Position numbers and translations under genes: made by a program. 43,256 bases of DNA from Perkinsus marinus ATCC 50983 (Eukaryota; Perkinsozoa; Perkinsida; Perkinsidae). Under the pieces are notes generated by a model that ran no database searches, was not told where the DNA came from, and saw nothing but the letters and a program-made list of their open reading frames with translations. How positions within the stretch are numbered: position 1 is the stretch's first letter; each line of letters starts with the position of its first letter. The DNA is taken from the NCBI RefSeq assembly GCF_000006405.1, contig NW_003206506.1, forward strand, positions 21,426 to 64,681, read 5' to 3'. Below, piece after piece: positions 21,461-32,227 of the stretch.

Positions 21461-22509
21461 ACGTTGAGAGGGGTTACTCAACAACAGAGGAAACGTGAAC
21501 CACGTCTTAACTCCAGAAAGTAGCCATGGTAGAGGAGCGCTGTGCAAGAATGTACGGCCAAAGTCCATATACGCAGGAACAATGCATCGATATCCACATC
21601 ATTGTATAACGAAACGGCGAGCAAGCCTTAACCTCCGTGTCTTGCACGCATCCTCTCATATGCTCCGTATCTGCTTAGAGCTCCTTGTGCTGATGATACA
21701 AACGAGAGCATCGCCAGACCTGATTACCTAAGACCCCCCATCGCAAAATATCCTCCAACGCCGTACAAGCCTGAGATGAAGGCCACGGAGAATCTCCATC
21801 TGAATCTTCACAACGCTACACGTGGGTTTACTGAAGAGTACCATTTACGTACGGAGGGTCACGGGAGATGATATTTGCGTTTCTGGCGAGCACATCCTGG
21901 CTTTGTGTTATGTGTTCACGTGTGTCGTGTATGGGTTCACGTGTGTTTCGTGTTGGTTATGTGTGCTAGATTGTTATGTTTTACGGCTCAGCATTCGATT
22001 ATGTTGTGTTGGGAACCATCGCACCATTTCTCAGTTATACGGGCCTGGTCAACCGAGATATACATCATTCCTAGCTCAATCTAGTGTGATGGTAAAATAC
22101 TTTGCTTCTACCCTGATCACCCAGGTTCGATACAGACTTCCGTCCTGTAAAAAATCATATTCGAATGATGGCTAACTCAGTTGCCCCTCTCTCACAGTCT
22201 CCTGTGTACAGGCGGCTTCACTGTTATGAAACCTCATGAAAAGGATAATAATACGAGTAAATTAAACTGGAGCTGTTTCCAGCGAAGCACTAGACGACGA
22301 ACTGCTTGAGCACAAAGTGTGTGCACGCGTGTTGCACGAAGTATAATTAACTGTTCATCGCCCGGGACAATTGATATAATCACTGCCCAGGAGCGAACTA
22401 CAGTGCCCGCTTTTCCAAGTCCAACTGGAAAGGAAGTATCCCTTTTCAGAGTTGGAGAAGAAAGTGCGTTAGTGACGCAGGGGATATTTGCGCGACCTCC
22501 ATGCCCCGG
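21461..22509. other. Intergenic region upstream of the mannosidase
   Basis: No gene recognised. At about 21895-21965 there is a GT-rich stretch with the repeated word GTTCACGTGTG. It should contain the mannosidase promoter. Confidence 0.4.
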
Positions 22510-22640
22510 AGGATGGAAGCCGAATGGAATGCCAATTGTAGAGCTAAGACAAGTATATTGAAAAAGACATTGATCAAACCGATCTTCGACCCTGTACGTT
22601 TCGATCATTTGACAACGACGAGAACTAAGTAAGGCTAAAT
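22510..22640 (-). pseudogene. YccF fossil scrap
   Basis: The minus strand reads YRVEDRFDQCLFQYTC then STIGIPFGFH. These are pieces of the intron-flanking linker (YRVED) and of the second-unit signature, with the membrane hairpin mostly lost. Clearly derived from a copy similar to 11586-12084, now badly decayed. Confidence 0.6.
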
Positions 22641-22829
22641 AAAGGGATTCCAACAACAACAACAACGACTCCTTGCCTACTGTAGGATACTCAGGTGTCA
22701 CCCGATTCGGAGATTGGACCACACTTGAACACGAGACACTGTAATGAGAACTGTTATTCTTTGACAACTACTGGGCCCTGGTAAGTGTAATTGTATGAAA
22801 TACGACGAGCAAAGCCTGATCTCAGATCC

Positions 22830-23354
22830 AGACTCATACATCTGACTGACTCCCGCAGACTGATCTCGAGACAAAGGATGCATACCGAGCTTCGCGAGCT
22901 TGCAGTGTTGATGCCGATGTATTCCATGATGATATAATGTATAACAGCACAGATAATCTCGAAATAGCAATATAATGCCCGGATCCACCACAGACAGTGC
23001 ACAACCAGTCGATGCACAGCATAGGATACTCCTTATCGATAACTGAAACAACAACACTCCGTCGTGAACCCATGAGAGTAAAAGCAGTGACACTGTAGTC
23101 ATGCGGGACACTCGACAGAAGGAAAGACTCACTTTATATCCGAATGGTAGAAGCGCAAGCTTGCCCATCTTGTAGCATTGAACTCCAAAGGGAATACCAA
23201 CAATGGTGATGCACAGCACCAGTGCCAGCAGAAACCAGAGCAGAGCAGGTAGGAAGGACCCACTCACAATCCAGAGGAGGTTGCATACCCAGGCCGCGCA
23301 CCCACGTTTTCGTTCAACATGGAAGGTCTCTACTTCAGTATCAGGAGAGCTCAT
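22830..23354 (-). pseudogene. YccF-type copy 3: intact first exon, broken second unit
   Basis: Exon 1 (23354-23133) is clean: it starts MSSPDTEVETFHVERKRGC, carries a full first YccF unit with CITIVGIPFGVQCYKMGKLA and FGYK, and ends at a good GTGAGT donor. Downstream, at about 23050-22830, the second unit is recognisable only by switching frame: pieces like WWIRALYCYFEIICAVIHYI and HCKLAKLGMHPLS fall in two or three frames. There are thus several small indels in exon 2. Either a recent pseudogene or a gene that now encodes only one unit. Confidence 0.75.
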
Positions 23355-23730
23355 TTAGGGATGAAGAGTTATAACTCATGAAGCGGGGAATATGCTCAAG
23401 CGAGTTCCTCCGAATCCTCGGCCCTGGGAGTTGCGCCGTACCGAAATCGGCGAATCTTATGACAACACTCAGAGAACTAACATTAGCCGATTTCCACTAC
23501 GACTAAGCTATAGATCCACCATCAACGAGGCATGAGAAATCCTCACTCATGAGTCACCACCCGAACGACCCCTTTAAACACTGCACTTGATTTACTCACA
23601 ACGACTGCAGCTTGGTGCTGCTGACAAGTTCAGTGGTATGAAAATGATCTTGATATGTTGTCATCAGGCAGGAGATGACTAAAATCGAGGTAGCCGAAAA
23701 AGTACAAAATTTCTTCGTAGCAGAATGCTA
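23355..23730. other. Intergenic stretch
   Basis: Nothing recognised; likely carries the promoter of copy 3 and the 3' end of copy 4. Confidence 0.4.
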
Positions 23731-24216
23731 TTAAACTTCAGTCACCTCGACTGAGTTTCTCAACGCCACTTCGTGACCAAACGGACTGAATGCCAACTTG
23801 GCCAGCTTGCAGCATTGTACACCAAACGGAATTCCGATAATGGAGATGAAGAAAATGAGGGAAGCAATAATGTAAAAGACAGCAATGATCAGACCCGGGA
23901 TAAACCAGAGACAATTACACAAACAACTGCAGCAACATGAGGCATCTTCTTTGTCGCGAACCTGAGTAAAACTGACGTTACCGAATAGCGATGAGAGCAT
24001 GGTTCCTACTTCATAACCGAAAGGCAGGAAAGATAGCTTTGTCATCTTCCAGCACTGCTTTCCACAAGGTATACCCACTATAGTAATGCAAAGTACACCA
24101 GCGAGAACCAACCATATAAGAGCTGTGTACCAGCCAGCGAGTAAGATCCAGAAGAAGTTGCCTAGACCTGCACAACAGCCTCTGCCCTCTTCCTGACTGA
24201 TAATTATTTCGGTCAT
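23731..24216 (-). CDS. YccF-type two-repeat membrane protein, copy 4
   Basis: An uninterrupted 161-residue frame starting MTEIIISQEEGRGCC. Unit 1 has CITIVGIPCGKQCWKMTKLS and FLPFGYE; unit 2 has SIIGIPFGVQCCKLAKLAF and PFGHE, preceded by a Cys-rich linker (ASCCCSCLCNC). Unlike copies 1-2 the frame runs through the inter-unit boundary. However, 24009-23962 is a perfect GT-AG 48-mer at the same place, in frame and without stops. Splicing it would give about 145 residues, the size of the other copies. It is the most divergent of the complete copies. Membrane protein, function unknown. Confidence 0.87.
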   Translation of the reverse strand: MTEIIISQEEGRGCCAGLGNFFWILLAGWYTALIWLVLAGVLCITIVGIPCGKQCWKMTKLSFLPFGYEVGTMLSSLFGNVSFTQVRDKEDASCCCSCLCNCLWFIPGLIIAVFYIIASLIFFISIIGIPFGVQCCKLAKLAFSPFGHEVALRNSVEVTEV

Positions 24217-24725
24217 AATCGGAGTGTAAAAGCCAACCTTTAAGCTTGGACTACAACACGGTCATCAACACATCGTCTTCTTGTGTGTGATGATTCGCGT
24301 GAGCATCAGCATAGACAACAACGACACAAAACAACACAGTTCTTTGACCCGCCGCGGTCATTTGGCGTAACCGTGTTTCCTCATCCCACAAGACCTGTCC
24401 CCAAACAGGACTAGCCGTCTAGCTTCTGAGTATAGGGCTGCTTCACATAGAAGAAAGATCAATGAAGCGAATGCAAGACCTACAAGGGTAGATCTTGGCA
24501 CAAAAAAATCACACATCACATCATGAACTCGTCGGCCGGGCTGAACAAACCCTAGCTTTTAACCGAAGGGTACGACTTGAGACTATCCAAAAACGACGAC
24601 AGAATACTACAACCGTATTATCGCTCAGAAGAGATGCCTGACTCAAGTTACGAGTGTCAACCCCCTGAATGCACAACACGCATAGTTGAAAGATAACATA
24701 GATGCTTGACACATTATTGAAAACG
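24217..24725. other. Intergenic stretch
   Basis: No gene supported between the YccF copy 4 start and the TANGO2 stop. Confidence 0.4.
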
Positions 24726-25961
24726 TCACCGCCAAGTGAATTCGAACTTTTTCCACGGCCCGAACGAACTGTTCGAGCTCTCATCGAGTGTAATAGGCCG
24801 CATCCACAGATGAGTCGTCTTGAATTCGCGGTCCATGATAAGCAGGGTTTGAGATACTGTGCCATATCTGCGAGATTCACAGATAATCCCACTGAGTGCA
24901 TTCTCGAGGAACTACGTGATATAGTCTTCGCTTCCCGCCAGGAACGGTGCTCGAACCTTCCACCACTCATGTTCGGCATCCGGTGACCAAGTCGATATCG
25001 CTTCTGTCGATGCACCCCACTGATCTGATAGCATCAAGTAGCAGGGCGGAGCCAGAAAGTCAACAACCACCTCTGGAACACACAGGGGTCGAGTGTGACA
25101 TGACTTCCGCCGTGAGAGCAGCGACCTGCTCTACAGTTGACTCGGGCTGTAGCTCATTTATCAGATCTCGGCCGTGCTCCTCGAGAAATTGCGACTTGGG
25201 CCAGGGATGCTTACACCACGGCGCTTCATTTGACTTGGCAAAAACTGAGAACTCCCTTCGCTTCATGACGAGCAGTGGCGTCAACTCATACCTTCCTTTG
25301 TGATATTATGAATGGAGTTATCCCAAGTAACAGAGCTCGTCGTAGCTGTCGGATATTTAGGGACATGGTTCTCTACACGAAGGACAGGCTTGGCTGTATA
25401 CGTATTGCCCACAGAAAATAGAAAATAGGGGTCGACTGAGAATAAGAGAGGACGTTCTAACTACGAGACTGATTATTAAGCCTGATCGAACTGCCAACTC
25501 GAGACCGAGTCGCTCACAAACGTAGCGATTTCTCTGTAAGTAAGTGTCAGAGTAAGCGTCCTTGGGAGTGGGCGAAAAAATAGTAATGAAACTTCTTCTA
25601 CAGTGTTTCGAATGGTCTTGCGTCCGGATGCCCAACGCTGCAGATTCCACAAGGTGTCCTCGTGAAAGCCTATTCGGGTCCTCATCGGGGTAGTGTAGTA
25701 AACATCGACAGTTATTGAGCACAGCAAAGCGACCGGAACTCACGTGGAAAGCCATGTCCATACCACCTGAATTACGCATGATAACGGAAGTACATAATAT
25801 GACCCACCGCCTTGAAAATCTCGCGCGCAACATAAGCCTGTTGAAGTTTCTACGTTGAGTTGGCCGGTCCTCCTTGCGCGTAACTCATCACGGTTATGAG
25901 CGATGATGAGTGGGAAGCGCACTTCGAGAGCCTTAGGCTGCAGTGCTAATAGTATGCACAT
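24726..25961 (-). CDS. TANGO2: TANGO2-like NRDE-domain protein with an in-frame TAG
   Basis: The start MCILLALQ followed by LIIAHNRDELRARR is the hallmark NRDE N-terminus of the TANGO2 family, linked to Golgi/ER and mitochondrial homeostasis and haem handling. The hand-built model has an exon from 25961 to the donor in CAAGGCG/GTGGGT, a 41-bp intron, and FHVSSGRFAVLNN with SRGHL. A badly resolved stretch at about 25450-25600 follows. Then come a glycine/asparagine segment (FSVGNTYT), a 47-bp intron and APWCKHPWPKSQFLEEHG, which matches the family ETPW region. The last exon carries RRYGTVSQTLLIMDRE, matching the terminal YGTR-type motif. An in-frame TAG at 24914-24912 separates the middle part from that motif. 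The gene may be a pseudogene, the base may be wrong, or an intron is missed. Confidence 0.7.
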
Positions 25962-26087
25962 TTAAAAACAGCGTTTCTATCCGAAAGTGTCAGAACTATG
26001 TCAACTCAACAGATGTCATGAAATGAGAACTCTGACTCACATAAGCGATATAAGATTCGCACAGTCTGTGCAGTCTACAGCCTTTCC

Positions 26088-26996
26088 TTAGAGCTTGCCA
26101 GCAGCTCCTAGGCGCTCAATGACATCTGGAGTTACGAGCAGAGCCTTAGCGACAGAGACCTATGCACACAATGGTTAGTGGAAGATTACTATGCCGAACA
26201 CTTACCGCCTTGTCACGACCCTGCAGCTGAGCTACGCATTCTAGGCCGAACTCGATAGCCGAACCGGGTCCGATACTGGTGATAACCTGAACAACGAAAA
26301 TAGAGCTGATACAGGACTATTAGTAGAAAGCGCAGACTACTCACCTTGTTCGAGACAACGACGCGTTCAGGGCTGAGCTTCTTGCTGATGACATTGCGGA
26401 ATACAGGCGCGTCATAGCATGTGCATTTCTCGACCTGAGAGCATTCGTGAGATGAGCGAATCCACGAGCTGGACCATCACTCACGTCATCGAGGATACCA
26501 TTGGGGGCAAGAACGACCGCTGGCGAGGCACAGATGGCAGCTACCCACTTCCCCTCGGTATGCTGGGTCTGAAATACGATCCTCAGCATACCAAAAGAAC
26601 GAAGACGCGACCATTACCCTGAGCATAGTGCAGAGGAACGCATCACTTCCAAGGTGCTGGGCGCCAGGCATGCCACCAGGGCAAGCGATCAGATCGAACT
26701 GCATCTCGGAGACCTAAGCAGGAAAACCATATACTACACCGGCTGAGGCAGCCGACGAGCACCCCTACCTCCTCAAGAGTCTTATCTGCAACAACATGAA
26801 CACCCCTACTGAGCTTCACGTTGCGATCGCGACCGGGACAGGCAACTGTGACATCACAACCACCACGGGCCTGAGAGAAACTTCATCAGCAAAGCTTATA
26901 CGCTACACGGATCGGCGTTCCTACCAGCACATCGACTGTAGCGTTGAACTCGATCTCTTCCGAGTCGTTAGCAACGGCAACCAATACAGAAGGCAT
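26088..26996 (-). CDS. DJ-1/ThiJ/PfpI-family protein
   Basis: Seven exons joined by six 41-60-bp introns, all phase 0, give about 198 residues, the usual DJ-1 length. It starts MPSVLVAVANDSEEIEF (the Glu that hydrogen-bonds the catalytic Cys is E16). ARGGCDVTVA, FDLIACPGGMPGAQHL and GKWVAAICASPAVVLAP follow; the nucleophile elbow Cys is C103, equivalent to human C106. Then come CTCYDAPVF and SIGPGSAIEFGLE near the C-terminus, and the end GAAGKL. The TCY and GPG-x-IEF wording resembles plant and protist DJ-1 proteins. Likely a redox-sensing or glyoxalase-type cytosolic enzyme; the exact activity is not visible. The next gene upstream on the minus strand is hypothetical. Confidence 0.88.
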
Positions 26997-27289
26997 ACTT
27001 GAAATGAATATAGTAATATATGAATGAACTGAATACTCAACGAGCTCCGCCTATTCTCACTGTACAGCCAGAGGAAAGCAAACTGTGAAATCTTATGTAC
27101 ATCATACAGCGATAATGAACAGAAAAGAGTTGCGCCAATAGCAAGCAGACATCTCGAGAACTGCGAACATCTCAACTCACACGAGTCCGCCACATCGACC
27201 TCAGGGTAATGGGTTTCTACTAGGGGGACAGCAGCACACAATGCAGCTCAAACAGCCCTCAACTACAAGTGTTTTAGCGCTTATAGTTT
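26997..27289. other. Short intergenic stretch above DJ-1
   Basis: An open minus-strand piece beginning MCAAVPLVETHYPEV at 27241 has no known match and no clear splice partner. Otherwise nothing seen. Confidence 0.35.
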
Positions 27290-28147
27290 TTAGCTCTGAG
27301 AGGAGCCTCGAGTAGAGCGACTCTGATCTGCACAGGTTGCATTATCATCACACCTAGCATACCACAATTCCTGCAAATATCGCAGGACAACTCAAAATGA
27401 GGAAACCGTGTAGAATCGAATAAACCTGCCCTTTGGTGTCATACAGCCTCACGTGGATCTCAACAGGCTGTACGTCCACTACAGCGTCATCACTCCATCC
27501 CGAAATCAACCCCACAATCGATGGCGTGCCAGTAATCTCATTCAACTGCGGTATCACCTAGTTCGCAGAGATCTGGGTTGGCAAACAGGAACATCTTTCC
27601 TATCCCTACAAGCGTGTCTCAGTTCACCTCCAGCACCCTATCAGTAGTCTTCCACTAACCACTTCGTGCCAACACCACTGCTGACAGGCTAGAACTATAA
27701 CGCAAGCCGATAGACGACTACAACAAGTGCCGACTTCACCATCGCAAACATGCACGCTCACTCCACACAGACTCCACGCGGCTGGGGCTCTCTGAAGGCT
27801 AGCTGCACTAACTAGAGGTAGTGATACAAGCAAAAGTACAACAAAAAGAGACAACTGTACAACGCCGCTTCCTCAACTTCACAGTCGAGTGCTAGCTGAG
27901 AAAATACCAACATCCAATAGGGAAGAACATACGCCAATTCCTCACCGGCCAACGTAGTATTGCTGTCGCCCTCAGCTGCCTGGCTAGAGGCTTTCATCAT
28001 GAATATTGGATGGAGCCTCTTCACCGAGGAGACTGAAGACGCTTGTGATGCCGAGCTGAGGGAACTAGACTAGACCAATTGAACTACTGCTGGCTGCACA
28101 AACCTAGCCGAGACGGTAGAGCCCTCACTGGTTGGCCTTGTGGACAT
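27290..28147 (-). CDS. Hypothetical protein, several short exons
   Basis: A provisional model starts at 28147 (MSTRPTSEGSTVS). A Ser/Ala-rich stretch follows a 39-bp intron, then exons reading ALDCEVEEAALY, a Cys-containing segment (VHVCDGEVGTCC), LNEITGTPSIVGLISGWSDD with VQPVEIHVRLYDTKGQ, and a last exon ELWYARCDDNATCAD that ends at TAA 27292-27290. Introns are mostly 39-60 bp. The last two exons look like a secreted or lumenal beta-rich region with paired cysteines. No family is recognised. The start lies 41 bp after the stop of the next gene on the same strand. Confidence 0.5.
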
Positions 28148-28187
28148 CTTGTTGCGATACGGTGTAAATGCCTGACACCGAAAATGT

Positions 28188-29096
28188 TCAATCGTCCCCC
28201 TTTCCAGACTCCCCTCTCACCGCTTGGATTCTCCTGTCTATCGCCTCAATAGCTTCCTCAGGAGACACAACGGTCACTGGCAACTTCACGCGACAAGGAC
28301 CTGGCAATGGCAATTCCACCAGAGTGCGGTACGAAAATTATCTACTTCCCGGTCTATCTCCACGACCACTCACTATCGATGAGGCCGGGGACCCTATAGA
28401 GCCTACAAGCCCATTTATAATGACCATCATTTTACGCTGCGAGTCTTACCACTCGTACCACACGTGGACTCCTTATCGACATTATAGCACGACCGTACTT
28501 TATCCCTCATAGTCACTCGCTGACAAACGGAGACGATATTTTCGGGCCCACTACAGCATGCTACCTTCCTCACTACGGGTCGCGTCAGCCTCCTCGTAGG
28601 TTTTCGAGGCTCCCCCTTTTGCTGTTGCTGCAGATACCACAACACGCCGGCAACGATGATCCCGAGGATGAAGGCACACAGCATCCAACCTGCACAAGCT
28701 CAGTAAGTCTCCGTCACGCGCCACGAAATTCCCTACTCAAAAATATCAGATGCACAGAAGTATCCGGGGATCCAGCTGGTCTAAGAGAAGTACCAGCAAC
28801 CAGCGGCTGGAGTACCACCTGACCGCCCCCAGCACCCGGCGGAAGACCTCCACCATATCTAGCAAGGCACACGTTAGGTATCCTCTGAAGAGACTCCCAT
28901 TGACTCACTGCGAGAGCACGCCTTTAACCGTCTGCATGTAACCATTGATCGTCTCCTCTGTCTGAGCCTGCAAGACGTCGCTCGCCCGACCACTGCGAGC
29001 CACACTGTCGACTCGCAATGCCGACGGATTCCCTCGTATCGCCATCGCAGCTACTGCGATGGAAGAGGCCACCAAAAACATGACCAAGAGGCTCAT
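28188..29096 (-). CDS. Hypothetical single-pass membrane protein
   Basis: Starts MSLLVMFLVASSIAVAAMA, a clear signal peptide. The model joins VLSQ to YGGGLPPGAGGG through a 50-bp intron. A donor in VAG then joins to WMLCAFILGIIVAGVLWYL, a strong transmembrane helix followed by QQQQKGEPRKPTRR, a basic stop-transfer tail. A 45-bp intron precedes RVTMRDKVRSC. Two further introns lead to a tail with LPVTVVSPEEAIEAIDRR and RGESGKGDD, ending at 28188, in all about 195 residues. Topology would be a lumenal N-terminus and a cytosolic C-terminus. Family not recognised. Confidence 0.6.
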
Positions 29097-29164
29097 GAGA
29101 GAGTATTGTAAAAAAGGGGGCCGGAATCTGATCCAACATCACAGTAATCAACAAAAGCATAAAT

Positions 29165-29245
29165 CAACCAGAAAAATGGAGCCGCCCGGATTCGAACCCT
29201 CGCATTCACAGCAACACAAGGCAATGCTTCCAACACGCTGGTAAG
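29165..29245 (-). repeat. tRNA-like/SINE-like sequence
   Basis: The minus strand contains GAGGGTTCGAATCCGGGCGG, an RNA polymerase III B box, followed by GCTCCATTTTTC. The T-arm bases do not pair beyond two positions and no matching 5' acceptor strand is present. I therefore call it a tRNA-derived repeat, not a tRNA gene. The end CATTTTTC is shared with the copy at 32474-32602. Confidence 0.45.
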
Positions 29246-29384
29246 ACCCATGGTAAATTAAAACGACGACGGATAGCTCCGCAGTCTCTTCTCCAGTATT
29301 CTCAGAAGCACAGCTTTAACTAATTTAAGGCTCACAGGCTCAGGCTCAACACACCCCTTATCTGAATTGGAAACACCACGTCCT

Positions 29385-31000
29385 TCATGATGAGTCATGC
29401 GGCGTCGGCTTCCTACTACCTTCATCGCTTTCGGACTCTTCCCCCTCGAGAGCGTCATTGAGACGATTGAGCAAATGTCCTACACCGACAACAACTATTC
29501 AACCACACTAACATACGACACATGAAAGGCCTCACCAAAGGCAATCCCATTGATACGTTCTTCTGACCACGTCGGGACTCTCCCTATACAGTCGAGCTGA
29601 GACGAACGGGAATATAATAAACCAGGCCGGGCCATGCTTACAAGACTAAGCTGAGCGCCTGGAACATCGCCGCCTCTTGTCCAGAAGTACTTCCAAAAGA
29701 ATCCGACGAACTCCTCCAACGTCACCTCCCCCTTCTGATCAGTATCCAGCATCTTCCAGAACTCCTAAGAGTGAGAACCGCCGCAGCATCCATATCATCT
29801 GAGCTCCCCAAGGGACTACCTCCAACCTCCTCGCAGGGATATCATACTTGTCCTTAGCACCAAATACGTTCCGAATAAAGGTATTGAATTCCTCCTGCCC
29901 AACAGATACAGTCAGGGCCCTCTCGCTGGACAGTTTCTCACCCTGTCAATAGTCCCCGAGTTATCCGCATCGTAGCTGTCGAGCTCCTTCTTCACCTTCT
30001 CTACATCGAGAATGCTCATACCATATTTCTGAGAACATCATACAAACACCATGCATACGAGGATCGAGTCTTCCGAGACAGATTTGCCACACACTGTAAG
30101 GATAGCGCTCCTCCACGGACCTTAGCTAGTTTCATAATCGCCGCTCTTCATCACTGATGAGGCCTGTGAATATCGTCGGTAACATATCGTACGTCGGCCG
30201 CACATATCCCCGCCGAGCTTTGTCGCTGAATCTACACACGAAAAGCTGTCCCCCTAGTGGATGTGATCCCTGTCCTACATAAAGCCAGGAGCCCAACGGG
30301 GCATCTTCGGTCGCTCCGCCACTCGTATGCTCTTAGTCGAGGACGCATAGCTGCTGGACTTTTCACTGTCCGTCTCCTCCTCGCCCTCCTCCTTCTCCTC
30401 CTCTTCCTCACCTTCCTTTTTATCACCATCATCACCATCATCGTCGACCTCCCCTGTTTTCTTGTGATGCACTGAGCAGCACACATGAGCTCTCCCAAGA
30501 GCAACAACCAAAAACACAAGGAAAAACTCAGTAGCTCAGACCGCATAGAACTACATTTGTCAATATGTTGTGGCTGCAATGATCGGCCACGCGAATGATC
30601 GGCTGAGGGGTCATGATGCTCGTGCTCCGAAAGTTCAAGAGTCGCGCTCTTCCCGTTGAGCAAGGCCCCCCGCCTAAACATCATAGAACAGCAAGTCCAT
30701 GACCAGCAATAAATCCACAAGAGCACTCCTACCCGGACCTGAGCGGTACCGATTGCTGGGCCGGATCCAACTCAGCAGCAGCCGCCGCCTCAGCTTCTTC
30801 TTCTTCCGCAGCAGCAGCAGCAGCAGCCTCCGCAGCCGCTCTCTCCTCCTCTTCCCTGAGACCAACAACCTCATAGTAGAGCCCCGCTCCAGTTCTCTTT
30901 CATAAAATACACAGAAACTACTTCCTCGCGATCTCTCGTTGTTGCCTCTGCCAGACCTCGAACGAAGTGGTCTTTCCTCGCTGTTGGCCCATCTTGACAT
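29385..31000 (-). CDS. EF-hand calcium-binding protein with acidic/alanine-rich region
   Basis: Two canonical 12-residue EF-hand loops are visible: DADNSGTIDREE (29976-29941, continuing after a 47-bp intron) and DTDQKGEVTLEE (29750-29715). The helix VEKVKKELDSY lies before the first and FVGFFWKYF after the second. Calcium binding is therefore expected. Upstream (5') are KARRGYVRPTYDMLPTIF and TGLISDEE, a very acidic exon (VDDDGDDGDKKEGEEEEE) at about 30455-30275, and a Glu/Ala-rich segment at about 30870-30740 likely to form a long helix. Introns are about 45-65 bp. The start at 31000 (MSRWANSEE) is uncertain because the splice from there to the Ala/Glu segment could not be fixed. A late exon (LNRLNDALEGEESESDE) gives the stop at 29385. 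Confidence 0.65.
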
Positions 31001-31111
31001 AGTCCGGCCGACCTACACAACCCAGCTGACATCTAAGGTGCTACCAAAAGTGACTATTACAAGAAGCGATCCGACTAAATATGGACGGCACCTTCTTCTT
31101 ACGAGGCATCC

Positions 31112-32227
31112 CTAAAGTGATAACAATGGCAACACGCGGTCGTTAACAGGTGTCCCACTCATGGCCTCGGTCCCCTCCTTCTTCCGTTCCTCTCGAGTCT
31201 TAGGAGTGCGAGGCACTGTCGGCTTCAATGGACCCATGAAACCACACGGACCGCGCTTAGGCCTGAACACACGCCTCACACTCACCGATGGGACGACACT
31301 CCACTACCTCTTGGGCGTAACGTATAAGCTTCTACTACGGGCTGTTGGCGCTCTCGAAAGCTTTTCTGCGAGCGTGAGCCTCAACACAGTAAAAGCAATA
31401 ACTTATCAAAGAGGACAGAGCGCCTACCTAGTGAAACGAGGCTGCTGCTTTCCTCCTATCGGGATCTTCTTCCAAGACCGGGAAGTCCTACCAGCCAGAT
31501 GAATCCAAGCTAGACTGATGGGCTTACTCTGCAGCGACAGGCCTCGGCCCTCCACAACAGGAGGGTGTTCCCACACCTCTACTAGCATACGTCTTCCACG
31601 ACCGGGACGTCCTACCATCCAGAAGAATGGGAGGGTGACAAGCCTTTTGACAGAGCCTACTGAGCAGCCTCTGGCCTCGGCGACGAGGCAGAGGACGACT
31701 TCTTCCAAGACCGAGAAGTCCTAAGAGAGACGCCACTGAATATGTCATCAACTTCAACACACAGCGCATGCAAGCACAGCACTGGTCGATAGTGAGCCTA
31801 CTTAGTAGCAAAGGGCGTCGCATCACGACGGTGTGGAGGCAGAGCAAGCTCCTGTATCATCCTTCTGATGCTTTTCTTCGTCCCAGCAGGCTTACGACGA
31901 TTCCTATATCCAGTATATCTACAAAGAACCTCAGCAAAATTGCAAGCTCGGAAAACACCATCACCCGGCACTAACAAGACCTCTCCTCCGGATGGGGTCT
32001 TGGGCGTAGCGTCCTTGGTGCTCGGATTCGCTCGTCCGTGCTGTCTCTAGCTCCTCCCGCTGTACGACCCATCGCTCGTAACTAAATGACCACAGTCCAC
32101 CCCTATCGCGAATTCGACCAACGTACAGCATCTCTGGTGTCATGCTGGCACCTATAATATCCGCCAGCTCGAAAGAGTACAGCGGTCTGCCTTGAGGCTC
32201 TTTACGTTCGAGCGACGGCGAAGCCAT
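31112..32227 (-). CDS. Hypothetical basic protein with a repeated short exon
   Basis: Starts MASPSLERKEPQGRPLYSFE. A later segment reads KTPSGGEVLLVPGDGVF and YTGYRNRRKPAGTKKSIRRM. Three successive exons starting at 31720, 31611 and 31488 each begin with the same coding word, read as TSRSWKK, TSRSWKT and TSRSWKK, each after an acceptor ending TAG. The 3' part reads KRGPCGFMGPLKPTVPRTPK and TREERKKEGTEA. Overall Lys/Arg/Ser/Pro-rich and probably disordered, with no known domain. The splice near 32060 and the exact end are provisional. Confidence 0.5.
31440..31722 (-). repeat. Tandemly repeated exon-intron module (three units)
   Basis: Near-identical acceptor-plus-exon starts recur at 31720, 31611 and 31488, spaced 109 and 123 bp. 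Each reads CTAG or GTAG followed by GAC(G/T)TC(C/T)CGGTC(G/T)TGGAAGA. The donors are all phase 2, so any unit can be skipped without changing the frame. Confidence 0.7.

Noticed and set aside
21822-22175. Plus-strand hydrophobic Cys-rich frame
   Set aside because: It arises from GT-rich simple sequence with a repeated GTTCACGTGTG word; there are no splice partners or family motifs.
28168-28512. A 114-residue plus-strand protein
   Set aside because: The opposite strand reads the 3' exons of the single-pass membrane protein (VTVVSPEEAIEAIDRR) with proper splice sites; the plus frame is its shadow.
29165-29245. A tRNA gene on the minus strand
   Set aside because: The B box is good but the T stem pairs poorly and no 5' acceptor strand or D arm can be folded.
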